The position numbers and the translations under genes were made by a program. The notes under the pieces are model-generated. The model made no database searches, was not told the origin of the DNA, and worked only from the letters and a program-made list of their open reading frames with translations. This document shows positions 17,501-24,824 of a stretch of 41,976 nt of DNA, one piece after another. Within the stretch, counting starts at the first letter, position 1, and every line of letters begins with the position of its first letter. Source of the stretch: Pseudomonadota bacterium (GTDB lineage: Bacteria; Pseudomonadota; Alphaproteobacteria; Rhizobiales; Xanthobacteraceae); contig JAFECJ010000038.1 in assembly GCA_018242205.1 (NCBI GenBank), forward strand, positions 1 through 41,976, in the 5' to 3' direction.

Positions 17501-17684
17501 CGGCATCACCATCATCGGCGGACTGATCGTGTCGCAGATCCTGACGCTGTACACGACGCCGGTGATCTATCTCTGGCTCGACCGGCTGCACCATCGCCTC
17601 GGCGGCGGCCTGCCGAGCTTCGTCAAGCGCCGCCCGCGGGGACCGCAGGCACCGGACGCGCCGAGCATTCAGCCGGCGGAGTAG
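14538..17684 (+). CDS. RND efflux pump, inner-membrane permease 2 (MdtC-like)
   Basis: A 1048-residue RND permease paralogous to the one upstream. It begins WPFIRRPIGTTLLAIGLFLTGAVAYDFLPVSSLPSVSFPTI, and the proton-relay residues are intact: Asp401-Asp402 in GFVVDDAIVMIENM and the Lys in GIVKKNGIMMVDF. It keeps the normal docking-domain length (LYVPGNGNAQIPLSAVA) without the Thr/Ser insert of pump 1. Two different permeases beside one adaptor is the MdtABC arrangement, in which MdtB and MdtC assemble as a 2:1 heterotrimer. GGAAAG lies 10 bases before the ATG. The 62-base gap to pump 1 holds a palindromic repeat. The 3' end shares 18 identical bases with pump 1. Confidence 0.93.
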   Translation: MNFSWPFIRRPIGTTLLAIGLFLTGAVAYDFLPVSSLPSVSFPTISVSASYPGADPNTMAATVAAPLERRLGEISGVTELTSTSSQGTSRINIQFDLSRNVDSAARDVQAAINAALSDLPSDLPSVPTFRKANPAAAPILILALTSKTLPGSAIYDAADTVIAQRLSQVEGVAEVSVAGSEQPAIRVRVDPDRIAGMGVTLEQIRNAIRNANAQGPLGSFDGTQRAVTIGINDQLRLAPEYDPLVVRTVDGNVVRLSDVARITPSVRNTRSAGWYNRDPSVLLIITKQGDANVIDTVDRIYALLPELKQWIPAGLDIHVLTDRTQTIRASVEDMQLTLAASAVLVMLVVFLFLRRAAATIAAGVTVPLCLAGTCGAMWLAGFSIDNLSLMALAVSIGFVVDDAIVMIENMFRFMEQGHRPLRAAMMGARQISFTVVSISVSLIAAFIPLLFMGGIVGRLFREFSVTLAFSIAVSTVVSLSVTPMICAYFVRKPPDKSETWLDRRVESLLSLMLRFYDRTLLFVLAHRVLTLIVFFATIALTVGLFIKTPKGYFPQDDTGLIFGGTQASTDISYEAMEKLQLKALDVVLADPAVAGVGSSVGASGFNASVNRGRLFISLKPLEARNNVPTQAVIARLRNRIGQIPGLRVFLVPAQDLRAGARSSDSSYQFTLWSADIDALQAWVPKVVERVQKIPQLTDVTTDREQGGLQVNIKIDRSAAARLGVRIQDIDSALNNSYSQRQVSTIYTQRNQYRVILEVAPQFRRDPSDLSTLYVPGNGNAQIPLSAVATVERGIAPLVVNHQGQFPSVTITYNIKEGVPIADATAALTQAVAEMHMPDSIRTDFAGDVKAFKQSAGAQPLLLLSALIAVYIVLGVLYESLVHPLTIISTLPSAGLGALLALQVSGAELTVIAFIGVILLIGIVKKNGIMMVDFALEGERVRGLPPVQAIYEACLARFRPILMTTLAAILGAVPLVVASGPGSELRRPLGITIIGGLIVSQILTLYTTPVIYLWLDRLHHRLGGGLPSFVKRRPRGPQAPDAPSIQPAE

Positions 17685-17714
17685 CGCGAACTGGCAACAC
17701 GTCACAATCTACGA

Positions 17715-17743
17715 TTGACACGCCCCAGAAGGGAGCGCATTTT
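17715..17743 (+). promoter_or_regulatory. Possible promoter of the AT-rich two-gene island
   Basis: A consensus -35 TTGACA (17715-17720) is followed after 17 bases by CATTTT (17738-17743), a poor -10 match; the AT-rich CTATTAATTA lies just downstream. The position, about 40 bases before the GTG start at 17782, fits a promoter for the next gene. Confidence 0.35.
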
Positions 17744-17781
17744 CTATTAATTAGGACGACAAATCTCTGCGGGAGGCCACC

Positions 17782-18417
17782 GTGGGAAAGTCGAAAACCG
17801 CACTCATTGCGATTTGCATATTTGTTAGTTTCGCAGCTTCTGCATTTGCCAATGACTCGACAATACCTTGCAATGCTCCCCCAGATAGCGGCGCGAGCGT
17901 AGCAGTCCACCCCGGCACGCAGGTATCGACAACTCAGGACAAGCAGAAAAAGACTTGCATATTCTCAATAAATGGCGCTGTCGCCACAAGCCCGCCGGCA
18001 AATGACGTTTTGCAGGCACTTAATGAATTTCGCGACCCGAAGCAAAGGTTCGCTCAAGATCCCAAGCTTGCTGCATTTTCTGTCGCGGCCCTCGCCGCCT
18101 CTACAGCGCCCGTCGGAAAAGTGCCACCTGAATTAATTGACGCACTGACGAAAGACAGCCAAGTCCTAATGAAGTGCCTAACAAATCTTAGCGCAAGTCA
18201 TTTTTCGACCGAAACGTATCGCGGTGGCGACATCTCGTGTGTCGGCATCCGAGCTTACCAAAGCGCCCAAGAAAAGACCGCACTCGTACAAAAGAGAGCC
18301 GCTGCCGTGTCGGTCCCTACACTCGCTATATCAATCAATTGGGGGAAAGGACGATTTTATAGCACGGTCTATTTGCCGACAACAATGATTGGAGCGCCGT
18401 CCTTCAACTTTCGCTAG
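17782..18417 (+). CDS. Exported protein of unknown function
   Basis: A 211-residue protein I do not recognise. A clear signal peptide (about residues 1-23, TALIAICIFVSFAASAFA) predicts export. The mature part has four Cys residues (in IPCNAP, KTCIFS, MKCLTN and ISCVGI) that could form two disulfides, and an Ala-rich helical middle. The start is GTG, preceded by a perfect GGGAGG ribosome site six bases away. Base composition is visibly lower in GC than the genes on both sides. It is followed at 12 bases by another unrecognised membrane protein, with which it probably forms an operon. The contrast with the surroundings suggests acquisition by transfer. Confidence 0.75.
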   Translation: MGKSKTALIAICIFVSFAASAFANDSTIPCNAPPDSGASVAVHPGTQVSTTQDKQKKTCIFSINGAVATSPPANDVLQALNEFRDPKQRFAQDPKLAAFSVAALAASTAPVGKVPPELIDALTKDSQVLMKCLTNLSASHFSTETYRGGDISCVGIRAYQSAQEKTALVQKRAAAVSVPTLAISINWGKGRFYSTVYLPTTMIGAPSFNFR

Positions 18418-18429
18418 TGCAGGAAGATC

Positions 18430-19029
18430 ATGAGCAGGCTTGGCGATTTTGCGAAGAAGGCAACCGATGGCGCCGGCGCATGGTTAGAAGATAATGTAAA
18501 AAAGGCAATCGGCGCAGCCGTGCTTACCCTTTTGGGCGCAGGCTGGATTTGGGTATGGAGTCATTTCAATCCACTATTTCATTATTCAGTCATGACTTCC
18601 AGCGTCTCGTCTCACTTCGTCGCTCTTGCGCAAATACTCAATCAAATTGATAAGGACTCAAAGGTCTACTGCACAGGCGGCTGGGACGAGCGATTTGCCC
18701 GCATTGGGCTGAGGAAATGTTACAATTTTTCATTTAAACCAATCGCCTCATATCGCCTGACCAGCTGCACTCGCGACCAAAGAACAATTGAGCTGACGAC
18801 GACTGATCAGCTCCTTGCGCTACAGACGTTCGATACAGCACTCAGACCCCTTAGGTGCTTAACAATCACATCAAAAGGGGCAAACAGCTACGAAATTGGT
18901 CAGGGCAAGGACGCGGATTTCAGATCTATTCAATTTCCCAATTCACCAGCTCAAGAAATGCTTTTTTGTGGTTGCTCAAATCGAGAGGTAACTGAAATTG
19001 CTCGAGTACTCGGCGCGAAACTTCGTTAA
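18430..19029 (+). CDS. Single-pass membrane protein of unknown function
   Basis: A 199-residue protein I do not recognise. A short amphipathic N-terminus (FAKKATDGAGAWLEDNVKKAIG) leads into one membrane segment (about residues 28-45, AAVLTLLGAGWIWVWSHF). A soluble, probably periplasmic domain of about 150 residues follows, with six Cys residues, among them FCGCSN near the C-terminus. AGGA lies five bases before the ATG. It shares the low GC content of the gene before it. It ends just before the convergent Liv ATPase gene without a visible terminator hairpin. A function with its exported neighbour is plausible, but nothing in the sequence identifies it. Confidence 0.75.
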   Translation: MSRLGDFAKKATDGAGAWLEDNVKKAIGAAVLTLLGAGWIWVWSHFNPLFHYSVMTSSVSSHFVALAQILNQIDKDSKVYCTGGWDERFARIGLRKCYNFSFKPIASYRLTSCTRDQRTIELTTTDQLLALQTFDTALRPLRCLTITSKGANSYEIGQGKDADFRSIQFPNSPAQEMLFCGCSNREVTEIARVLGAKLR

Positions 19030-19053
19030 CATAACATATTTTCCCTAGCCTAA

Positions 19054-19761
19054 TTACACCCCCAAATACCGATGCTGCACGTCGGTGCTCGCCGCGAGCT
19101 CGGCGGACAACCCCGACCACACGACCTTGCCACGCTCGATGATGAAGTGCCGGTCGGCGACGCGCATGAGCGCGCCGACATTCTTGTCGATCACCATGAC
19201 GGACAGGCCGGTTCCCTTGAGCCGCGCCAGGCAGCGCCAGATTTCCTGGCGGATCAGCGGCGCCAACCCTTCGGTTGCCTCATCGAGAATGAGCAGACGC
19301 GGATTGGTCATCAGCGCGCGACCGACGGCCAGCATCTGCTGTTCGCCGCCCGACAACTGATTGCCCATGCTGGTGGCGCGCTCGGCGAGCCGCGGGAACA
19401 GGTCGTAGACCTTCTCCAGCGTCCACTCGCCGCCGCCGCGCGCGACCGCCGTGGCAACGAGGTTCTCGCGCACCGTGAGATTGGGGAAGATCTGGCGGCC
19501 TTCCGGCACCAGGCCGATGCCGCGCTGGGCGATGCGATAGGCCGGCTGGCCGCGAATTTCCTCGCCCATGAATCTGATCGAGCCGGCGCGCGCCATGGTG
19601 AGCCCCATGATCGAGCGTACGCTGGTCGTCTTGCCCATGCCGTTGCGGCCCATCAGCGTCACCATCTCGCCGGGCGCGATGGCGAAACCGATGCCGAACA
19701 GCACCTGGCTCTGGCCGTAGCAGGTCTCGACGCCGTCAAGTTGGAGGATCGGCTCAAGCAT
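19054..19761 (-). CDS. HAAT-family ABC transporter ATP-binding protein LivF (system 1)
   Basis: A 235-residue ATPase of a branched-chain amino acid-type importer. It has Walker A GRNGMGKTT (about 38-46), signature LSGGEQQ, Walker B RLLILDEATEG and the LivF-type C-terminus ending in RYLGV. The usual VEQN after Walker B is DKN here. It energises uptake with LivG against LivH/LivM. The ATG at 19761 with GGAGA upstream is preferred over one at 19776, and it overlaps the end of livG by eight bases. It is the last gene of a leftward operon of binding protein, H, M, G and F. HAAT systems carry amino acids but also aromatic and other organic acids. Confidence 0.9.
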   Translation of the reverse strand: MLEPILQLDGVETCYGQSQVLFGIGFAIAPGEMVTLMGRNGMGKTTSVRSIMGLTMARAGSIRFMGEEIRGQPAYRIAQRGIGLVPEGRQIFPNLTVRENLVATAVARGGGEWTLEKVYDLFPRLAERATSMGNQLSGGEQQMLAVGRALMTNPRLLILDEATEGLAPLIRQEIWRCLARLKGTGLSVMVIDKNVGALMRVADRHFIIERGKVVWSGLSAELAASTDVQHRYLGV

Positions 19762-20515
19762 GGGCCGTCTCCGCATCGCCGAGATAGGCCTCGCGCACCT
19801 GTTCGTTGGCGCGGATATCGTCGGGCGAGCCGGTGGCGATGATGCGGCCGTAGACCAGCACGGATATACGATCCGCCAGCGCGAACACGGCTTCCATGTC
19901 GTGCTCGACCAACAGGATGGTGTAGTCGCGCTTCAGCGCCCGCAGCATCTCGACCATACGAACCGATTCTTCGGGGCCTAGGCCGGCCATCGGCTCGTCG
20001 AGCAACAGCAGGCGCGGTTTGCTGGCGAGCGCCATCGCCAATTCCAGCAACCGGTGTTCGCCGTGACTGAGCGACGCGGTCGACCGCTCGGCGCGGTCGG
20101 CGAGACCGACACGGGCCAGCGCCTCGCGCGCCGGCACGCGCAACCCGGCTTCCGCACGGGCATTACGCCAGAACGAGAACGAATGCCCGGCATGGGCCTG
20201 CACGGCGAGCGCCACATTATCGAGCACGCTGAGATCGAGGAACAGCGAGGTGATCTGGAACGATCGCGCCAGACCGATATGACTGCGCTTCGGCATCGGC
20301 AGCCGCGTGATGTCGGCGCCGGCGAATGCGATACGTCCGCCGTCGGCGACAATCGAACCCGACAATTGGGCGATCAAGGTGGTCTTGCCGGCGCCGTTCG
20401 GCCCGATCAGCGCGTGCAGTTCGCCCTCGGGAATCGCAAACGACACGTCATCGGTGGCGACGATGCCGCCGAACCGCTTGGCCAGACCCGAGACCTGCAA
20501 CAGCGGCGCGCTCAT
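19754..20515 (-). CDS. HAAT-family ABC transporter ATP-binding protein LivG (system 1)
   Basis: A 253-residue ATPase with Walker A GPNGAGKTT (about 37-45), Q-loop in ARSFQITSLF, signature LSHGEHRLLE (normally LSYGEQR) and Walker B RLLLLDEPMAG. The H-loop VEHDMEAVF follows, then the LivG-type C-terminal extension (IRANEQVREAYLG). It is coupled to livM upstream by an ATGA overlap and to livF downstream by an eight-base overlap, so expression is tightly linked. His replaces Tyr and Gln in the signature region; ATPase function should be preserved since the Ser-x-Gly core is kept. Confidence 0.9.
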   Translation of the reverse strand: MSAPLLQVSGLAKRFGGIVATDDVSFAIPEGELHALIGPNGAGKTTLIAQLSGSIVADGGRIAFAGADITRLPMPKRSHIGLARSFQITSLFLDLSVLDNVALAVQAHAGHSFSFWRNARAEAGLRVPAREALARVGLADRAERSTASLSHGEHRLLELAMALASKPRLLLLDEPMAGLGPEESVRMVEMLRALKRDYTILLVEHDMEAVFALADRISVLVYGRIIATGSPDDIRANEQVREAYLGDAETAHA

Positions 20516-21480
20516 GACGGCCTCCCGCGGCGCAAGCGCTCGCCGAGTTGCGTCAGCAGGCCGTCAATGCCGCCGCGCGCGAACAGCACGACCAGCAGTA
20601 ACAGGGGACCGAGAATGATCTGCCAGTATTCGGTGATGCCGGAGAGAACTTCCTCCAGCACCAGAAGCGTGACGGCGCCGATGACGGGTCCGATCACCGT
20701 GCCCATGCCGCCGAGCACCACCATGATGATCAGGTCGCCGGACCGCGTCCAATACATGACCGACGGCGAGACGAAATCGGTGTGGTTGGCGAGCAGGGCC
20801 CCGGCGAGACCGCACAGTGTTCCGGCAATGACGAAAGCCACCAGCTTGTAGCGGTAGGGTGAAAAGCCGATGGCGCGCATACGCACGTCGTTCGACCGGG
20901 CGCCCTGAATGACCATGCCGAAGCGCGAGTTCACCAGCCGACGGACCAGATAGATGGCACCGAACAGGATGGCGAGGCAGAGATAATAGAACTGCGTCTT
21001 GTTCGACAGGTTGAGTGGCTCGAAGAACTGACTGCGCTTGTAGATCGTCAGGCCGTCGTCGCCGCCATAACGGGCGATGCCGGAGACCACGTAATAGGCC
21101 ATCTGCGCGAAGGCCAGCGTGATCATGATGAAATAGACGCCGCGCGTGCGCAGGCTGAGCGCGCCGACGATCAGCGCAAACAGCGCGGACGCGCCCAGCG
21201 CCACCGGCCACTGAATGAAGCCGTTCATGATGCCTTCCTTGGCCAGCATACCGACGGCGTAGCCGCCGATGCCGAGATAGGCGGCATGGCCGAAACTCAT
21301 CATGCCGCCGAAGCCGAGGATCAGGTTGAGGCTCACCGCCGCCAGCGCCAGGATGATGATGCGCGTGAACAGGGTCATCAGGAATCGATCGTCGGCCAGT
21401 TGCGCGTAAACCGGCAGCAGAATGAGCGCCACCATCAGCGCGCCGACAACGATGTTGCGAAGCGTCAGTGCCGGCATCAT
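20512..21480 (-). CDS. HAAT-family ABC transporter permease LivM (system 1)
   Basis: A 322-residue inner-membrane permease with about ten hydrophobic segments. It shows the LivM landmark LILGFGGMMSFGHAAYLGIGGYAVG (about 54-78) and the cytoplasmic coupling region GARSNDVRMRAIGFSPYRYKL. The C-terminus (LRRGRPS) is basic and cytoplasmic. It pairs with LivH to form the translocation path. Start and stop overlap its neighbours by ATGA on both sides (with livH at 21477-21480, livG at 20512-20515). Confidence 0.9.
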   Translation of the reverse strand: MMPALTLRNIVVGALMVALILLPVYAQLADDRFLMTLFTRIIILALAAVSLNLILGFGGMMSFGHAAYLGIGGYAVGMLAKEGIMNGFIQWPVALGASALFALIVGALSLRTRGVYFIMITLAFAQMAYYVVSGIARYGGDDGLTIYKRSQFFEPLNLSNKTQFYYLCLAILFGAIYLVRRLVNSRFGMVIQGARSNDVRMRAIGFSPYRYKLVAFVIAGTLCGLAGALLANHTDFVSPSVMYWTRSGDLIIMVVLGGMGTVIGPVIGAVTLLVLEEVLSGITEYWQIILGPLLLLVVLFARGGIDGLLTQLGERLRRGRPS

Positions 21481-22394
21481 TTCCGACCCGCCGCAAACAG
21501 ACCTTCCGGCTTGAAGATCAGGACGATCGCCATCAGCAGATAGATCAGCATCGATGACAGCGCCGGCGCCAAAGTCGACGCCGCCGCCGGGCTCAGCAGC
21601 TCGCGCAATATGTCCGGCAGATAAGAGCGCCCCAGCGTGTCGATGAAGCCGACCAGCAGCGCCGCGACCAGCGCGCCGCGCACCGAACCGATGCCGCCGA
21701 TCACCGTGATGACGAAAGCCAGAATGAGGATGTTCTCCCCCATGCCGATCTGCACGGTGAGGATCGGTGCCTGCATCAGGCCGGCAAGTCCGGCCAGCGC
21801 GGCGCCGAGACCGAACACCAGGGTGTAGAGCAGTTTGATGTTGACGCCGAGCGCACCGACCATTTCGCGATTGGAAGCGCCGGCGCGGATCAGCATGCCG
21901 ACGCGGGTCCGCATCACCAGAATGTAGAGCCCGGCGGCAACGAACAGCGTGACGACGATGATCGAGAACCGGTAGGCCGAATACTGCACGCCGGGCAGCA
22001 CCTGGATCGAGGCATTGAGCCAGGATGGCAGCGGCAGGCTGAGGCCTTCCGGACCCCAGATCAGACGCACGGCTTCATCGAAGAACAGGATCAGGCCGAA
22101 GGTGCCGAGCACATGGTCGAGGTGGTCGCGGCCATACAGCCTGCGCAGGGCGATGACCTCGACCGCCATGCCGACCAGCAGGGTCGCCGCCAGCGCCAGT
22201 ACCGCGCCTAGAATAAAGCTGCCGGTAAAGGCGGCGAAGGTCGCGGCGAAATAGGCCCCCAGCATATAGAGCGAACCATGCGCCAGATTGACCAGGTCCA
22301 TGATGCCGAACACCAGCGTCAACCCGGCCGCCAGCATGAACAGCAGAAGGCCGAATTGCAGTCCGTTGAGGCATTGCTCGATGAAGAGGGTCAT
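21477..22394 (-). CDS. HAAT-family ABC transporter permease LivH (system 1)
   Basis: A 305-residue inner-membrane permease. The N-terminus LFIEQCLNGLQFGLLLFMLAAGLTLVFGIMDLVNLAHGSLYMLGAY is the LivH hallmark, and the coupling region GMLIRAGASNREMVGALGVN is clear. Eight or so membrane segments are visible. It is separated from the upstream binding-protein gene by 140 bases containing a hairpin with a T-rich tail, which would lower expression of the membrane and ATPase genes relative to the binding protein. Confidence 0.9.
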   Translation of the reverse strand: MTLFIEQCLNGLQFGLLLFMLAAGLTLVFGIMDLVNLAHGSLYMLGAYFAATFAAFTGSFILGAVLALAATLLVGMAVEVIALRRLYGRDHLDHVLGTFGLILFFDEAVRLIWGPEGLSLPLPSWLNASIQVLPGVQYSAYRFSIIVVTLFVAAGLYILVMRTRVGMLIRAGASNREMVGALGVNIKLLYTLVFGLGAALAGLAGLMQAPILTVQIGMGENILILAFVITVIGGIGSVRGALVAALLVGFIDTLGRSYLPDILRELLSPAAASTLAPALSSMLIYLLMAIVLIFKPEGLFAAGRK

Positions 22395-22479
22395 GGTTGC
22401 CCGATTTTATGCGGCAGCGCGCACATCACAAGCGCGCTTCGTCTCACCGGCCCCGCCGGCCGAAGAAAATGGACTGCGA

Positions 22480-22513
22480 AAGCAAAACGGCGGAAACGTT
22501 ACCGCTTCCGCCG
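22480..22513 (-). terminator. Attenuating hairpin between binding protein and livH
   Basis: On the minus strand CGGCGGAA and TTCCGCCG (22488-22513 overall) form an eight-base stem with a ten-base loop. It is followed by TTTTGCTT (22480-22487). It starts 22 bases after the binding-protein stop codon. In Liv operons such partial terminators give more binding protein than membrane components. Confidence 0.65.
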
Positions 22514-22534
22514 CTCTGTTGCTCGATCAGGAGC

Positions 22535-23707
22535 TTACTTCATCGGGCACTTGCTATGGAAGCTGTCCTGATTGTCCTTGACGATGGTGGCGACCGTCTT
22601 GAGCGCGAACTCGTCGCCGTCCTTGACCACGTCCTGCAGGTAGAAGTTCTGGATCGGCATATGGTTGTTGCCGAACTTGAAGTTGCCGCGCACCGACTTG
22701 AAGTTGGCCTTCTTCAACTCGGCCTCGACCTTGGCCTTGTCCGATACGTTGCCTTTCAGCGCGTTGACCGCCGACGCGATCAGGTTGGCCGCGTCATAAG
22801 ACTGGGCGCCGTAGAACGACGGCCGATGACCGGGATACTTCTTGCGATAGTCGGCGACGAACTTCTTGTTCTCCGCGTTCGGCAGGTCGTTGACCCACTC
22901 CTGCGCGCCCGGCACGCCGAGAGCGAGATCCTTCTGCAACGGCAGCGTGGTCTCGTCGATGGTGAAGGCGGTGTAGAGCGGGATCGTGCCCTTGAGGCCG
23001 GCTTGCGCATATTGCGCCAGGAACTGCACGCCCGCCTTGCCGGGATAGAACACGAAGATCGCGTCCGGCTTGGCCGCCTTGGCCTTGGCGAGTTCGGCCG
23101 AGAAATCGAGCTGCGTCGGCCACGTGGTCAGTTCCTGACCGACCACCTTGCCCTTGAAGGTCGAGGCGACGCCGGCGAGCATGTCCTTGCCGGCCGCGTA
23201 GTTCGGCCCGATCAGGTAGACCGACTTCACGCCCTTCGAGTTCATGTAGAGGCCCATGGCCTGCGGCGTCTGGTCGTTCTGCCAGGAGGTCGAGAACACC
23301 GTCGGCGAGCACAGTTCGCCGGCGACCTGCGACGGGCCGGCATTGGCGATGACCAGGAAGGTCTTGGAATCGACGATCGGCTTCAGCGACGCGAGCAGCA
23401 CGTTCGACCAGATATAGCCGGCGATGAAATCGACCTTGTCGGATTCGATCAGCTTCTGCGTCTTCTGCTTGCCGACTTCCGGCTTCTGCGTATCGTCTTC
23501 GTAGATCACTTCGACCGGCAGACCGCCCATCTTGCGGCCCATGTGGTCGAGCGCCAATTCGAAGGAATTGCGCATGTCGTTGCCGATCGAGGCGGTGGGA
23601 CCGCTGAAGGTCGAGACGAAGCCGATCTTGATGGATTTTTGCTGCGCCAGCGCCGGCTGCGCCGCAAGCAGGATCGCGGCACCGGCCGCCAAAATCGTCT
23701 TACGCAT
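22535..23707 (-). CDS. HAAT-family ABC transporter substrate-binding protein (system 1)
   Basis: A 390-residue periplasmic binding protein of the Leu/Ile/Val-binding class (Peripla_BP_6). Signal peptide residues 1-21 end at ALA-QQ. The mature protein starts KIGFVSTFSGPTASIGNDMRNSFELALDHMG, with the diagnostic KPEVGKQKTQKLIESDKVDFIAGYIWSN. Cys residues at ELCSP and SKCPM may bridge. Members of this subgroup include binding proteins for aromatic acids such as p-coumarate in Rhodopseudomonas, which suits the neighbouring catabolic genes, but the ligand is not provable here. The ribosome site GGGGAGGA is strong. It is divergent from the dehydrogenase and hydratase genes. Confidence 0.9.
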   Translation of the reverse strand: MRKTILAAGAAILLAAQPALAQQKSIKIGFVSTFSGPTASIGNDMRNSFELALDHMGRKMGGLPVEVIYEDDTQKPEVGKQKTQKLIESDKVDFIAGYIWSNVLLASLKPIVDSKTFLVIANAGPSQVAGELCSPTVFSTSWQNDQTPQAMGLYMNSKGVKSVYLIGPNYAAGKDMLAGVASTFKGKVVGQELTTWPTQLDFSAELAKAKAAKPDAIFVFYPGKAGVQFLAQYAQAGLKGTIPLYTAFTIDETTLPLQKDLALGVPGAQEWVNDLPNAENKKFVADYRKKYPGHRPSFYGAQSYDAANLIASAVNALKGNVSDKAKVEAELKKANFKSVRGNFKFGNNHMPIQNFYLQDVVKDGDEFALKTVATIVKDNQDSFHSKCPMK

Positions 23708-23806
23708 TTTAGTTCCTCCCCATTGGTCGCTTCGGACCTTTACATTTCGCCGGACAACCTAGCTGAACTTCCGGCGGATCGTCTATGGCTACCTCACTTT
23801 ATCGCC

Positions 23807-23836
23807 GTTTGGCGGCAAACCGGATTGAACTATAAT
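23807..23836 (+). promoter_or_regulatory. Rightward promoter with overlapping inverted repeat
   Basis: A perfect -10 TATAAT (23831-23836) is preceded, at a 16-base spacer, by TTGGCG (23809-23814). The inverted repeat GTTTG-GCGG-CAAAC (23807-23820) covers the -35 box and looks like a repressor site. It would drive the dehydrogenase/hydratase genes with a leader of about 115 bases and may also influence the divergent binding-protein gene. Confidence 0.5.
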
Positions 23837-23958
23837 TCCCGATGTCGTGGAGGCCGGCATACATGGCGCTTTGGCTGCCACCGACGTAAAACGCCTCTGC
23901 CCCGCGAACCGTAATTCCGACGAAGACCGACGAATTGGGGCCAGTTACAGGACCGCCA

Positions 23959-24798
23959 ATGCCGCCGACCGTTACCATTATTGCCGCAGGCGCCATGGGC
24001 GCGGGCGTTGCCCAATGCCTCACCGCCAAGGGTGTGACGGTCCTCACGTCGCTGGCGGGCCGCAGCGCGGCGAGCGCCCAGCGCGCAGCCGCGGCCGGCA
24101 TGCGCGACGCCGATGACCCCGTCCTGGCCGAAGCCGACTTCGTGCTGTCGATCCTGCCGCCGGGCGAGGCCGTAGCGCTGGCGACGCGCCTCGCGCCGGC
24201 GCTCAAGGCCGCGCGGCGCAAAACGATCTACGTCGACTGCAACGCGGTGTCGCCACCGACCGCGCAGGCTGTGGCCGACATCATCACGTCGACCGACTGT
24301 GGTTTCGTCGATGCCGGCATCATCGGCCCGCCGCCCAAGCCGGGTTCGACCAGCACCAGGTTCTACGCATCCGGTCCGCGCGCCAATGATTTTGCGACAC
24401 TGAACGATCACGGGCTGATCGTCCGCCCGCTCGAAGGGCCGCTGACCGCTGCTTCGGCCCTGAAGATGTCCTATGCCGGCATCACCAAAGGTCTCACCGC
24501 GCTCGGCGCCGCCATGATGCTGGCGGCGACGCGCGGCGGCTCCGCCGAGGCGCTCAAGGCTGAATTCGCCGAAAGCCAGCCGGCCTTGCTGACCTATTTC
24601 GAGCGCGCCGTGCCGTCGATGTATGGCAAGGCCTATCGCTGGGTCGCCGAGCTCGACGAGATCGCCGCCTTCGTCGGCACGGATCGTCCGGAAAGCGCGA
24701 TGCTGTCGGCCGCGGCGCGGCTCTATGAAAACATCGCGGCGGATGTGGCCGGTGATAACCGGGAAACCGCCGCGCTCGACCGCTTCCTCAAGCGATAA
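23959..24798 (+). CDS. NAD(P)-dependent dehydrogenase with DUF1932 C-terminal domain
   Basis: A 279-residue protein of the 6-phosphogluconate/3-hydroxyisobutyrate dehydrogenase-like group. The N-terminal Rossmann fold opens TVTIIAAGAMGAGVAQCL (glycine-rich loop about 10-16). ADFVLSILPPGEAV and YVDCNAVSPPTAQ are the usual strands around the substrate site. The C-terminal helical part (from about 175; LKMSYAGITKGLTALGAAMMLAA with the conserved Lys) is DUF1932-like. The expected reaction is oxidation of a beta-hydroxy acid; the substrate is unknown. The ATG at 23959 with AGGA upstream is preferred over a TTG at 23935. It lies 26 bases before the hydratase gene. Confidence 0.85.
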   Translation: MPPTVTIIAAGAMGAGVAQCLTAKGVTVLTSLAGRSAASAQRAAAAGMRDADDPVLAEADFVLSILPPGEAVALATRLAPALKAARRKTIYVDCNAVSPPTAQAVADIITSTDCGFVDAGIIGPPPKPGSTSTRFYASGPRANDFATLNDHGLIVRPLEGPLTAASALKMSYAGITKGLTALGAAMMLAATRGGSAEALKAEFAESQPALLTYFERAVPSMYGKAYRWVAELDEIAAFVGTDRPESAMLSAAARLYENIAADVAGDNRETAALDRFLKR

Positions 24799-24824
24799 TC
24801 GTCCTTCTCTTTCGCAGGCACTTC

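Noticed and set aside
10004..17684. Heavy-metal (Czc/Cus-type) RND pump
   Set aside because: The two permeases show HAE1/MdtBC-like TM4 sequences (VVDDAIVMIEN) and adaptor features, and no Met/His metal-relay segments are seen, despite the CnrX-like sensor upstream.
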